From assembly GCA_910587835.1 (NCBI GenBank), contig CAJUNQ010000094.1, forward strand, positions 62,001 through 126,000: a stretch of 64,000 bases of DNA, read 5' to 3'. Below, piece by piece: positions 16,064-23,665 of this stretch. The position numbers and the translations under genes were made by a program. Every line of letters begins with the position of its first letter. Position 1 is the first letter of the stretch. Origin of the DNA: an uncultured Oscillospiraceae bacterium (GTDB taxonomy: Bacteria; Bacillota; Clostridia; Oscillospirales; Acutalibacteraceae). Under the pieces are notes generated by a model, which saw nothing but the letters and a program-made list of their open reading frames with translations, had not been told where the DNA came from and did no database searches.

Positions 16064-17614
16064 GTGAAATTGCGTATTCCTTTTCACAGGAGGTCAATAA
16101 GGTATGCAGCTGCTATCCTGTTGTCCGCCCTGTTCTGCGTCATTGGGTTGATGGCCTTACGCTACAGTCAACCAGACGAGGAGGGGGTCTTTTCTATTGC
16201 AACTGCAGAGAGTCAAGAGCTCATGTTCTTTGGGCAGGGGGAGGACCAGGTCTTTCTGGTGCTTCGGGATGGGGAGGAGACCAACCTTCACTGTCTCGAT
16301 CTTGCCAGCGGCGAAACTGTTATGGCCGAATTGAAAAAGGAGCCGGATAGGTTCTTTCTCTCTGGCGACACATTGGGAATCATCAGCCGGGACAGCATGT
16401 CATACTCACTGCTTTTCTGGAACTCGCGGATAGAAATATCCGATGCTCAGCAAAACGCCCTTCAATATTTTGCCGACAGTGTGTCCAATGACTCTTTCAC
16501 CGCTTTTTCAGACAGTCTGCTGTATATCGCACCACCTGGCGGCTGCTTAGAAATATACAGTCCCTTTGAGTTTTCGTCTGAGGAGGCAGGGCTTGACGGG
16601 ATTTGTTTTCTGGCCAGCACACCGGCCGGACAGGTGTATGCCTACTCCAATGAAACATTATTCAGTTGGATTGGCGGCGACTTCAACAATCGTACACAAT
16701 GGTACTACAGCTTTTCTCCCATACAACTGATAGGGGAGAGCGCATTTCTGGATGAAGATGGCACAGCCTATGTTCTCGGCGAGGGTGGGCTTGAGCCTTT
16801 ACCAGAGGGCCTAATTATAGGAGCCCCTTTCCGGGAATATTTGTCCGACGATGAAATTTACTCAGCCAGCTCAGCGAATACCGTGTGCCGCTATACCTTC
16901 TCTGGCGAACTCACCGGAATCTTCTCTTTGGACGGCGAAATCAAGGGGTTAACCTTAGGCGGAGCGTTAGTGAAACGAGAAAATGAATTCGTATTTGCTC
17001 CATACCATTTCACCGATATTGGCACAGAGCCGGAAGAAACTCCGTCTCCAGACCCAACGCCAGAGCCCTCCTCCGAACCCGACCCCAGCGAGGAGCCGAG
17101 CCCGTCCCCCGAACCGGAACCAGCATCTCCAGAACCCACTCAGGAGCCAGAGCCCAGCCAGGAGCCCACGACAGAACCTGACGACTCCCCAACGCCGGAT
17201 GTTCCCACGTCAACGCCCTCACCTAACCCGATTTATCACACAAGAGAGGTGGACGGCGTGGAGTATATCCTGTTGAGCTCGCCCATGACCATCAAGGAAC
17301 TGCGGTCCTTGATGGCCCCTGAGGCAGTCAAAATCAAAGATCAAGAGGGAAATTCCGCAGCAGAGGGAATTCTGAAAACCGGCATGACGATGACCAGAAT
17401 GAACCGGCAAGAGGTCTGTATTGTGATTCAAGGCGACTGTACAGGAGATGGGTATATCAATGTGAAGGACATGGAATTAGGCTGCTACTGCATTTTGGGG
17501 GCCAGCTACATTCCGACAGACGCCGCCTTTTTGGCGATCGACTTTGATGATGACAGCAGGCTCACCCTCTTAGACCTTGTAAATCTGTCTGACGCAATAG
17601 GAGCCAACCGCTAA
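16064..17614 (+). CDS. Membrane-anchored surface protein with dockerin-like C-terminus
   Basis: A 516-residue protein from a GTG start (GAAGGGGG about 9 nt upstream). A single uncleaved-looking N-terminal membrane segment (YAAAILLSALFCVIGLMAL) is followed by a beta-rich domain (about 40-320) of repeated short strands resembling a propeller. Next is a low-complexity linker (about 324-386) built from P-E-P-S/T-P-D-P units. A small domain (EVDGVEYILLSSPMTIKELR...) comes next, and finally two EF-like dockerin-type repeats: GDCTGDGYINVKDMELGCY and IDFDDDSRLTLLDLVNLSD. The tail suggests Ca2+-dependent docking to a cohesin-like partner outside the cell. No cohesin gene is in the window. The ligand of the large domain is unknown. 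Confidence 0.72.
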   Translation: MKLRIPFHRRSIRYAAAILLSALFCVIGLMALRYSQPDEEGVFSIATAESQELMFFGQGEDQVFLVLRDGEETNLHCLDLASGETVMAELKKEPDRFFLSGDTLGIISRDSMSYSLLFWNSRIEISDAQQNALQYFADSVSNDSFTAFSDSLLYIAPPGGCLEIYSPFEFSSEEAGLDGICFLASTPAGQVYAYSNETLFSWIGGDFNNRTQWYYSFSPIQLIGESAFLDEDGTAYVLGEGGLEPLPEGLIIGAPFREYLSDDEIYSASSANTVCRYTFSGELTGIFSLDGEIKGLTLGGALVKRENEFVFAPYHFTDIGTEPEETPSPDPTPEPSSEPDPSEEPSPSPEPEPASPEPTQEPEPSQEPTTEPDDSPTPDVPTSTPSPNPIYHTREVDGVEYILLSSPMTIKELRSLMAPEAVKIKDQEGNSAAEGILKTGMTMTRMNRQEVCIVIQGDCTGDGYINVKDMELGCYCILGASYIPTDAAFLAIDFDDDSRLTLLDLVNLSDAIGANR

Positions 17615-17640
17615 AAAGCCAAAAATAAATAGAAATAATT

Positions 17641-17678
17641 TATAGCCTTTGGGGCCTTATCCCAAAGGCTATATTTAT
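17641..17678 (+). terminator. Intrinsic terminator after the dockerin-like gene
   Basis: TATAGCCTTTGGG - GCCTTAT - CCCAAAGGCTATA, a 13-bp perfect stem followed by TTTATAATTT. Confidence 0.85.
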
Positions 17679-18452
17679 AATTTATAATAGCAATAAAAAC
17701 CGAAATTTATTGTAGTTTCTATTTAAAAAGATTATTCGAGTTACTCAAACACATTCACACGAGTCTTAACGGCAGGGAAGAGGATGCATGTAAAGCAATT
17801 GACTTTTCGGTTGTGTATTGTCACAATGTAAAGTCAATCACTTTCCACACCGGGCTGCAAGCAAATATGTTACCAGCAAAACGCACAACCTCCCTAAGAG
17901 CCACATTTTGCCCTTTTGTACCCTTAAAATCACACTCGGACACTCCGTCCAAAGACGCAAAAAGCCCCCAAAAGGACAAAGGGGGGGTGGATTGTATTTT
18001 ATTTCACGGGCCAATTTGCGAGTTGTCATAACCAGCCTCTGCGGATATACATTAGTTTACATAAGATATTTGACATAAGTTTTGGCAGTTTACCAGAAAA
18101 AGTAAAAATACTCATTTGCCCCCTTGCAAAATCTCTCAAGATGTATTATAGTAGTAGATACAGAAAGGGTACAGCTTGCGGTTCAGACAGTTTCTTGATA
18201 TTTCGACACCGATATGTTGAAAGACCGCTAAGTTTCTTCCCTCCTTTTTCAAGATCGCCAGCTTTAACCCAGTACAGCTCATACATCTTGTATTGGCATG
18301 ATGTTTTCCACAACGCCTGTCCACATTTCCACACTCCTTGCGCTCTAATCGTGTGAAAACAGGTTCTGCGGTATAAAGCGTAACTACAGTTGCCGATCGA
18401 CGCTGGAATTTTATACGCACATTTCTTTTGAAATGGAATGTTTCGGCTAAGC
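17679..18452. other. 774-nt gap with no recognised gene
   Basis: AT-richer than the flanking genes. Short open frames exist on both strands, but none has a good ribosome binding site or a recognisable family. Visible structure: a C5/G7 stem around 17967-17987 and a 10-nt inverted pair CAAGATGTAT (about 18138) / ATACATCTTG (about 18284) spanning about 150 nt. No tRNA, 6S, tmRNA or riboswitch pattern was recognised. It could hold a small RNA or regulatory sites for spoIIM. Confidence 0.4.
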
Positions 18453-18520
18453 TTTTCATAAGAATGCTACTGTGGGGAGCCATATCCCACCAGAAAATCA
18501 AAGGAGCATTCTTATGAAAA
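18453..18520 (+). repeat. 16-bp inverted repeat enclosing the spoIIM ribosome binding site and start codon
   Basis: TTTTCATAAGAATGCT (18453-18468) is perfectly complementary to AGCATTCTTATGAAAA (18505-18520). The right arm contains the last bases of AAGGAG and the ATG (18514) of spoIIM. An inner stem GTGGG/CCCAC lies within the 36-nt loop. In the mRNA the start codon would be paired. Confidence 0.85.
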
Positions 18521-19125
18521 AAGAGGACGCACTGTTCCAAACAGAGTTTTTTCGCCGGTTTTCCCATAAACGCTGTTTTTTTCTCTTGGCTGCTACCCTT
18601 GTTTGCGGCGTTTTTGGCGGCTCTGCCGCTGCTGTCTGTTGGGAGCTTTTCCGTGGCAAACAGGCATTTCCACTGTTTTTTTCTGGCATTCCAGTGCCTG
18701 AATCCGGTTTTCTGGCGTGCTTTTCCACAGTCCTGCTTAACACCCTGATTGGCTTGATTATTCTCTTTCTGCTGGGAGTTACCGCTTTTGGCGCGTTGGG
18801 CGTACCCTTTTTCCTTCTCTGTAAAGGGGGAGCCCTTGGCATTGGAGTTCTCTATTTTATGGCTAGTGGTAGCTTTGACCAGGTTCTGTACTGTGCTCTT
18901 GGATATACGCCGGCAGCGGCTGTCTCAACATTGCTGCTCTTACTTTTTGCGGTTCGCTCTCTGGCTTTTTCCAATAGTCTGGCAAAGGCTGGCTTTTCTT
19001 CCCGCCAGGAAAGCCTGGATTTTCAAGTCTATTTTAAAGATTTTCTAACGTTTCTCTGTTTTTCTGTGGTGGCTGCTTTGGCAGGCGGTTTGTTGGCCGT
19101 TTTGTGCGGAGCCATACTCAAGTGA
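18514..19125 (+). CDS. spoIIM: Stage II sporulation protein M
   Basis: A 203-residue integral membrane protein with about five hydrophobic segments: FFLLAATLVCGVFGGSAAA (about 24-42), VLLNTLIGLIILFLLGVTAFG, a central segment with FFLLCKGGALGIGVLYFM, AAAVSTLLLLLFAVRSLAF, and LTFLCFSVVAALAGGLLAVLCG. This matches the SpoIIM family, which with SpoIIP and SpoIID drives engulfment of the forespore. ATG 18514 with AAGGAG 7 nt upstream is the only well-placed start; the frame is open a little further (GTG 18472) but without a site. xerD follows at 59 nt, as in other Firmicutes where spoIIM lies near xerD. Translation may be controlled by the hairpin over its start. Confidence 0.85.
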   Translation: MKKEDALFQTEFFRRFSHKRCFFLLAATLVCGVFGGSAAAVCWELFRGKQAFPLFFSGIPVPESGFLACFSTVLLNTLIGLIILFLLGVTAFGALGVPFFLLCKGGALGIGVLYFMASGSFDQVLYCALGYTPAAAVSTLLLLLFAVRSLAFSNSLAKAGFSSRQESLDFQVYFKDFLTFLCFSVVAALAGGLLAVLCGAILK

Positions 19126-19184
19126 GTTTTTGATTGAAACCGGCTGAAAGCGCTTTACTTCATGGAATGAGGAAGGTGATAAGT

Positions 19185-20078
19185 ATGAAAATTGATTTTT
19201 TTGTTTTGTTCAGCGAGTATCTGGCAACCCAAAAGGCAAACTCGGCTAACACCCGAGAGTCTTATTTGCGGGACACCATGAACTATCTGGCCTATCTCTC
19301 GGAACTGGATGTTTCACCGTTGGAGGCTGATGAGCGGGATGTTCAGGGTTTTGTTGACCGGCTTCATGACATGGAGCGCTCTGCCACAACGATTTCACGA
19401 AATCTGGCGTCGGTACGGTGCTTTTATAAATTTCTCATGTACAAGGGTATGCTGGACCACAATCCCGCAAAAAGTATCAAGGCGGGAAAGGCCGAAAAAA
19501 AGCTGCCCCAAGTTTTGCAGGGGGAAGAGATTGATCTTCTTCTCTCCCAGCCGGATATTACCGAGCCCAAGGGTTGCCGGGACAAGGCCATGCTGGAGCT
19601 GCTCTACGCCACGGGCATCCGGGCATCGGAGCTGATCAATCTGGACGTGAAGGACATCAATCTCCGCTCTGGTGTGTTATACTGCAAAGGCACAAAGGGG
19701 GTTCGGACGATTCCCGTATATCCCTCCGCTGTGGTGGCGGTTTCCGACTATATTTTTCGTATGAGGGACCTGCTGACAGGGCCAGAGGGCAGTTCCGCGC
19801 TGTTTGTCAACCTGAATGGGGGTAGGCTGACCCGTCAGGGCTTTTGGAAAATAGTAAAAAGCTATGCCACAGAAGCGGGTATCACGAAGGAAATCACCCC
19901 TCATACAATCCGCCATTCCTTCGCGCTGCATCTGCTGGAAAACGGCGCGTCCGTCAAAGACATACAGACCATGATGGGCCATGCGGATATTTCCTCTACG
20001 CAGGTCTATGTTCAGCTGATGGATGACCGGGTCCGGCAGGTTTATCAGGAGTGCCACCCCAAGGCTAAATTGGGATAA
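19185..20078 (+). CDS. xerD: Site-specific tyrosine recombinase XerD
   Basis: 297 residues, the usual XerD length. The N-terminal SAM-like DNA-binding domain (about 5-85, ending KFLMYKGMLDHNP) is followed by the catalytic domain: Arg in YATGIRASEL, Lys in CKGTKGVRTIPV, H-T-I-R-H in EITPHTIRHSFALHLLENG, His in MMGHADIS and the nucleophile Tyr in STQVYVQL. It resolves chromosome dimers at dif. ATG 19185 follows GAGGAAGGTGATAAGT; the in-frame TTG at 19134 has no ribosome site. The gene pairs with spoIIM upstream. Confidence 0.93.
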   Translation: MKIDFFVLFSEYLATQKANSANTRESYLRDTMNYLAYLSELDVSPLEADERDVQGFVDRLHDMERSATTISRNLASVRCFYKFLMYKGMLDHNPAKSIKAGKAEKKLPQVLQGEEIDLLLSQPDITEPKGCRDKAMLELLYATGIRASELINLDVKDINLRSGVLYCKGTKGVRTIPVYPSAVVAVSDYIFRMRDLLTGPEGSSALFVNLNGGRLTRQGFWKIVKSYATEAGITKEITPHTIRHSFALHLLENGASVKDIQTMMGHADISSTQVYVQLMDDRVRQVYQECHPKAKLG

Positions 20079-20109
20079 TTCTTAAATCATTGGATGGGAG
20101 TTGGTTTTT

Positions 20110-21105
20110 GTGGCTTTTTTAGGTCTTTTCGGAAATTATGATAAACCCGGCCCGGGCGTGAGTAAGGACGAGCCTCCCAAGGCGGCTCCGGTACGTTTTT
20201 TTGAAATTCTGTTCCGGAAGCTTTCCAAGCTGATTCAGCTCAATCTGATTTTTATGCTCCCGATGATTGTCGCCTGCGTGCTGATGGTGGCTCTGTACCT
20301 TTGCCCGACTCATTTTGTCATTCAGGTCTCCGGCATAACCCAGATGGACGGATGGGCGACCTTTGTGGTTCCGCTGCCCTTTGTTCTGCTGTCTCCTTTC
20401 TGTGCCGGGCTGACCATTGTCACCAGGAACTTTGCCCGGGAAGAGCATGCGTTTGTTTGGTCGGACTTTTGGGACGCAGTAAAGGATAACTGGAAATATT
20501 TCCTGCTGAACGGGCTGATCTGCTACCTGGTCTATACGATTTTGGGCTTTTCTGTTATCTACTACTACAATATGGCCGCAACAGAGTGGCTGTATTATAT
20601 CCCCTTGTGGTTCTGTGTTGTCATAGCTGTAGTATTCCTGTTTTCCCAATATTACCTGCCGGTTATGTTTGTTACCTTTGACCTGAAATTTACCCATGCC
20701 TACAAAAATGCGCTGATCTTTACTCTGGCTGGCTTTGGACGGAATATTTTGCTCACTGTCATTCTGATCGCTCTGTTCATGTTGATTCTGAATCTGCCCC
20801 TGTTGAACATAACACTTTTGATTTATGCGCTGCTGTTTATCTTTTTGATGTTCTCGTTTGTTTCCTATCTGGTCAACTTCACGGTCTATCCAGTTATCGA
20901 CCGGTATTTGATTCAACCCTACAAGCGGATGCAGGAGGGAACAAACGAAGAGCCTGCTGAGTCGGCGGGGGAGGAGTTCCCTGGGCTGTTTGCTTCTGTG
21001 CCGGACGAGGAAGATGAGGACGAAGATAAATATGTCTACGTTAATGGTAAACTGGTTAAAAAGTCTGAATTGAAACATGGAGAACAAGAACGAGAGGTAA
21101 AATAG
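20110..21105 (+). CDS. YesL-like (DUF624) membrane protein
   Basis: A 331-residue protein with about six membrane segments (about 45-70, 85-110, 135-160, 170-195, 215-240, 245-275), resembling YesL/DUF624 proteins. Members often occur with carbohydrate transport genes, but none is nearby and no function is established. GTG 20110 is chosen because GGGAG (20096-20100) is 9 nt upstream, whereas TTG 20101 would touch it. The soluble C-terminus has a strongly acidic run (VPDEEDEDEDKYVYVNGK). The gene is 32 nt after xerD, likely in the same transcript. Confidence 0.75.
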   Translation: MAFLGLFGNYDKPGPGVSKDEPPKAAPVRFFEILFRKLSKLIQLNLIFMLPMIVACVLMVALYLCPTHFVIQVSGITQMDGWATFVVPLPFVLLSPFCAGLTIVTRNFAREEHAFVWSDFWDAVKDNWKYFLLNGLICYLVYTILGFSVIYYYNMAATEWLYYIPLWFCVVIAVVFLFSQYYLPVMFVTFDLKFTHAYKNALIFTLAGFGRNILLTVILIALFMLILNLPLLNITLLIYALLFIFLMFSFVSYLVNFTVYPVIDRYLIQPYKRMQEGTNEEPAESAGEEFPGLFASVPDEEDEDEDKYVYVNGKLVKKSELKHGEQEREVK

Positions 21106-21130
21106 AAAGGACGAGCCCTGCATGAAGAAA

Positions 21131-21161
21131 GCCGGAGAGACGTTTATCTCTCCGGCTTTTT
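21131..21161. terminator. Terminator between converging YesL-like and Xer-like genes
   Basis: GCCGGAGAGA-CGTTTA-TCTCTCCGGC followed by TTTTT. A-rich flanks on the other side make it usable in both directions. Confidence 0.88.
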
Positions 21162-21166
21162 CCGTT

Positions 21167-22183
21167 TTAATCGTTGTTGTCCTCCTCTGGTGGGGGAGAG
21201 GGCTTCTTACGCGGCTTGACCTTTGCCAAAGGGTTGGCGTTGATGGCGTCCTCCATCTGTCTGCTGGATGTATGGGTATAGATTTCCGTCGTTCCCAGGT
21301 TCTCATGCCCCAATATGTCCTGTAGCACACGGATGTCAACATCACCATAGCGGTACATTAGCGTTGCAGCGGTATGGCGCAGCTTGTGAACAGAGTAGCC
21401 AGGACCGCTCAAACCAATCTTATCCAGATACTTTTTGACAATATATTGTACGGTTTTGGGGCTGATCCGCTGCTTGCGGCTGCTTAGAAACAGGGCGTTC
21501 CGATCAATCACCCCGTCCTTGGGCCGGACCGCCAGATAAGCGTCAATCGCCTCCAGACAGGCGGAATTCAAATAAACCATGCGCTCTTTATTGCCCTTGC
21601 CAAGAATACGCAGTGTGTCATTATTCCGAAGGACATCGCTGATGTTGATGCCCACCAGCTCAGACAGGCGCATACCGCAGTTCAAGAACAGCGTGAGCAT
21701 ACAGCGGTCTCGTTCCTGGTCAGGGCCTTCGACTGCGTTCAGTAGTTCGATACTTTGTTCGAGAGAAAGAAAGTGAGGCAAAGCCTTTTTCGCTTTGGGC
21801 GGCGTCAGATTATCCGTGGGATTCTCTGATAAAAGATTTTCATGTATGGTGAGATACTTGAAAAAAGACTTCAGCGCAGAAGATTTTCTCTGACGGGTCG
21901 AACTGACATTATTGCGGTCATCTGCCACATAGTTCATGAATTCAAAGATGTCGTAGGTACGAATATCACGGATAAAGTCCAGGTCAATATCCCGCAGATC
22001 AATTTCTTCCATTGGCGTTTTGGGCGGCGTCAGCTGGCGGCTTTGCTTCATAAACCGGAAGAATGTCCGCAGATCCATGCAATAATTTTCTACAGTTTTT
22101 GCCGACAGGCCCTTGATATTACGCAGATACATGGCATACTGCTGTACCAGCTCCGGCATTTCATCCCGAATGGAAAAACCCAT
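21167..22183 (-). CDS. Xer-type tyrosine recombinase (XerC-like)
   Basis: 338 residues. The N-terminal core-binding domain (about 10-120) includes YLRNIKGLSAKTVENYCMDLRTF. Catalytic residues: Arg in NCGMRLSELVG, Lys in ILGKGNKERMVYL, H-K-L-R-H in YSVHKLRHTAATLMY, His in DILGHENLG, and Tyr in TTEIYTHTSSRQ. It is longer than XerC/XerD (about 300), with an insertion near residues 55-90 and a Pro/Lys tail (KVKPRKKPSPPPEEDNND). It may partner XerD or act on its own site; a 30-bp dyad lies just upstream. GGGAGGG precedes ATG 22183 at 12 nt. No cargo or phage genes flank it, so it looks like a chromosomal recombinase. Confidence 0.85.
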   Translation of the reverse strand: MGFSIRDEMPELVQQYAMYLRNIKGLSAKTVENYCMDLRTFFRFMKQSRQLTPPKTPMEEIDLRDIDLDFIRDIRTYDIFEFMNYVADDRNNVSSTRQRKSSALKSFFKYLTIHENLLSENPTDNLTPPKAKKALPHFLSLEQSIELLNAVEGPDQERDRCMLTLFLNCGMRLSELVGINISDVLRNNDTLRILGKGNKERMVYLNSACLEAIDAYLAVRPKDGVIDRNALFLSSRKQRISPKTVQYIVKKYLDKIGLSGPGYSVHKLRHTAATLMYRYGDVDIRVLQDILGHENLGTTEIYTHTSSRQMEDAINANPLAKVKPRKKPSPPPEEDNND

Positions 22184-22205
22184 TTTTACTGTTTTCCCTC
22201 CCCTG

Positions 22206-22235
22206 AATTATACAAAATATCAATTTTGTATAATT
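22206..22235. repeat. 30-bp dyad with perfect 13-bp arms upstream of the Xer-like gene
   Basis: AATTATACAAAAT (22206-22218) - ATCA - ATTTTGTATAATT (22223-22235). It begins 23 nt before the recombinase start codon. Size and symmetry suit either an operator or a recombinase-bound (dif-like) site. The arms contain TATAAT-like hexamers, so part of it may also be a -10 element. Confidence 0.75.
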
Positions 22236-22274
22236 GCGTTTTCGATTTTACGGCCTCTCTCCTGGCGACCTACT

Positions 22275-22898
22275 CTATAATATTGTACGCCGAAAATCAA
22301 ATCGCAGAAAGCATTTGCCGTCTGGCAGCGGAAACGCTTCATGCAAAACCAAAACAAACTTATATTTTGCAAGCTCTGTGCACAAGATATCTGGGTCCAC
22401 ATCATGATGCAGCTTCCCAATTTTCGCAAACTGCGCCTGTTGTGGAGACTCCGACACAAACCCTTGACCGGTGCTTGCACTTTGAATCACACAAGATATA
22501 TACGCTGCCTGGGACTGTGCTGCTTTTTGGCAGAAATGCTTAATTCCTACATACTCAATCAACAGGTCCGCCAACAACAAATCAGCCTTAGGCCATTCAG
22601 CTTCTTCGGCAGATAAGTCCATCTGCACCAGCTTCAGCCGAGGTCCCATGTCAGGGCCAAATCTCCGGCGGCATTCCTGCAAATAGTCCGGGTTAATGTC
22701 AACACCATACACTGTCTTCAAACTGCCGCAATACTCCAACCCATTTCCACCGGCAACGCCCAGTACAACCGCGCTTTCCGCCTGAGGATAGGCCTGCCAC
22801 TGGCTTTTCATGATTTGATTCAGCAGCTGCAGCTGAGCAACCTGGCTCATATGTTCCTCATAAACTGCAAGCGGCATTTCCTGCCAAGGATGACTCAC
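22275..22898 (-). CDS. Class I SAM-dependent methyltransferase
   Basis: About 207 residues. The Rossmann core is visible: motif I VVLGVAGGNGLEY, the acidic end of strand 2 in VYGVDINPDYLQECRRRF, and motif IV region ADLLLADLLIEYVG. The catalytic class is clear but the substrate is not. GTG 22898 (VSHPWQEM) is chosen because GGTGGGAG lies 4 nt upstream; a TTG at 22937 is in frame but overlaps the upstream gene. It follows the DUF6873-like gene by 32 nt and probably shares the radA transcript. Confidence 0.75.
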   Translation of the reverse strand: MSHPWQEMPLAVYEEHMSQVAQLQLLNQIMKSQWQAYPQAESAVVLGVAGGNGLEYCGSLKTVYGVDINPDYLQECRRRFGPDMGPRLKLVQMDLSAEEAEWPKADLLLADLLIEYVGIKHFCQKAAQSQAAYISCVIQSASTGQGFVSESPQQAQFAKIGKLHHDVDPDILCTELAKYKFVLVLHEAFPLPDGKCFLRFDFRRTIL

Positions 22899-22930
22899 AG
22901 CTCTCCCACCATCCTTTCTCGAACAAACTT

Positions 22931-23665
22931 TCAACAAAGAGGCAGAATTCCCCCCACATCCACAAGCTCGCCATCAAACAGCTCTACAGCCGACACCCCA
23001 TGCGTTTTCAAAAAATCCCGTATCCGCTGGCCGTCCGGGTGTCTGTCCAAGCATCCGGCAAAGGCCAGCTTGTCTGCAGCCAGTTTACCACAACAGCCGC
23101 CAATGAACCCCGTATCATAGCCTGGAAGCCGAATATATCCTGGTGAAATGTGTAATACTGTCATGGAATAACGTTCCAGCTGAGCGGCAATCCCTTGATC
23201 CGCAGTAATTGCCGCCGACTCATTCACCAACGCTACCGAGCACGCAGGATACCCCTGCTTCACTGGTATCCAGGAAAGCCCCATATCCTCAGCAGCAGAG
23301 ATTATCGCAGCATCTGCAGTGCGTGGATTTCCTAGAGCGAAGCGGTCCCAGACCAGCACATTGCAGAGCGCATCCCTGGGATAACTGTCCCCAGGCTCTT
23401 GAAGGGTTTCCTCCCAGGTCAGCTCCCATTCCTTCAGCAGCTTGGTCAACGGGCTCCCCTGCAGGACGATGACCCTTCCCCCAAGCACACAGGTCTGTGT
23501 ATCCGGGTGCCAGGCAATGGGGTCTGGCAAACGAAGGTCTTTGCACGTGGGGACAGCTTGAATTCCCAGTCTATTCAACCTATCTGACAACTGTGGGTAT
23601 TCCCCGGAAACCAGCGCAGCCTTGACCGGCCGCTCTGGCAGTCGGGTTGGCCAAAGGCGGTTCAT
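22931..23665 (-). CDS. DUF6873-like GME-fold protein (function unknown)
   Basis: A 244-residue soluble protein. Segments such as VDVGGILPL at the C-terminus, KQGYPACSVALVNESAAITADQGIA and PGYDTGFIGGCCGKLAADKLAFAGCLDRHPDG resemble proteins recently grouped as 'DUF6873 family GME fold' (guanidine-modifying-enzyme fold). I recognise the family only from these blocks. The conserved acidic and Cys residues (GGCCG) could form a catalytic centre, but no reaction is known to me. Its ATG overlaps the radA stop by 4 nt (ATGA), so it is translationally coupled to radA. Confidence 0.55.
   Translation of the reverse strand: MNRLWPTRLPERPVKAALVSGEYPQLSDRLNRLGIQAVPTCKDLRLPDPIAWHPDTQTCVLGGRVIVLQGSPLTKLLKEWELTWEETLQEPGDSYPRDALCNVLVWDRFALGNPRTADAAIISAAEDMGLSWIPVKQGYPACSVALVNESAAITADQGIAAQLERYSMTVLHISPGYIRLPGYDTGFIGGCCGKLAADKLAFAGCLDRHPDGQRIRDFLKTHGVSAVELFDGELVDVGGILPLC

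Noticed and set aside
18136..18567. A 143-codon minus-strand frame across the gap and the spoIIM start
   Set aside because: No ribosome site, no family resemblance, and it overlaps the spoIIM coding start and the hairpin.
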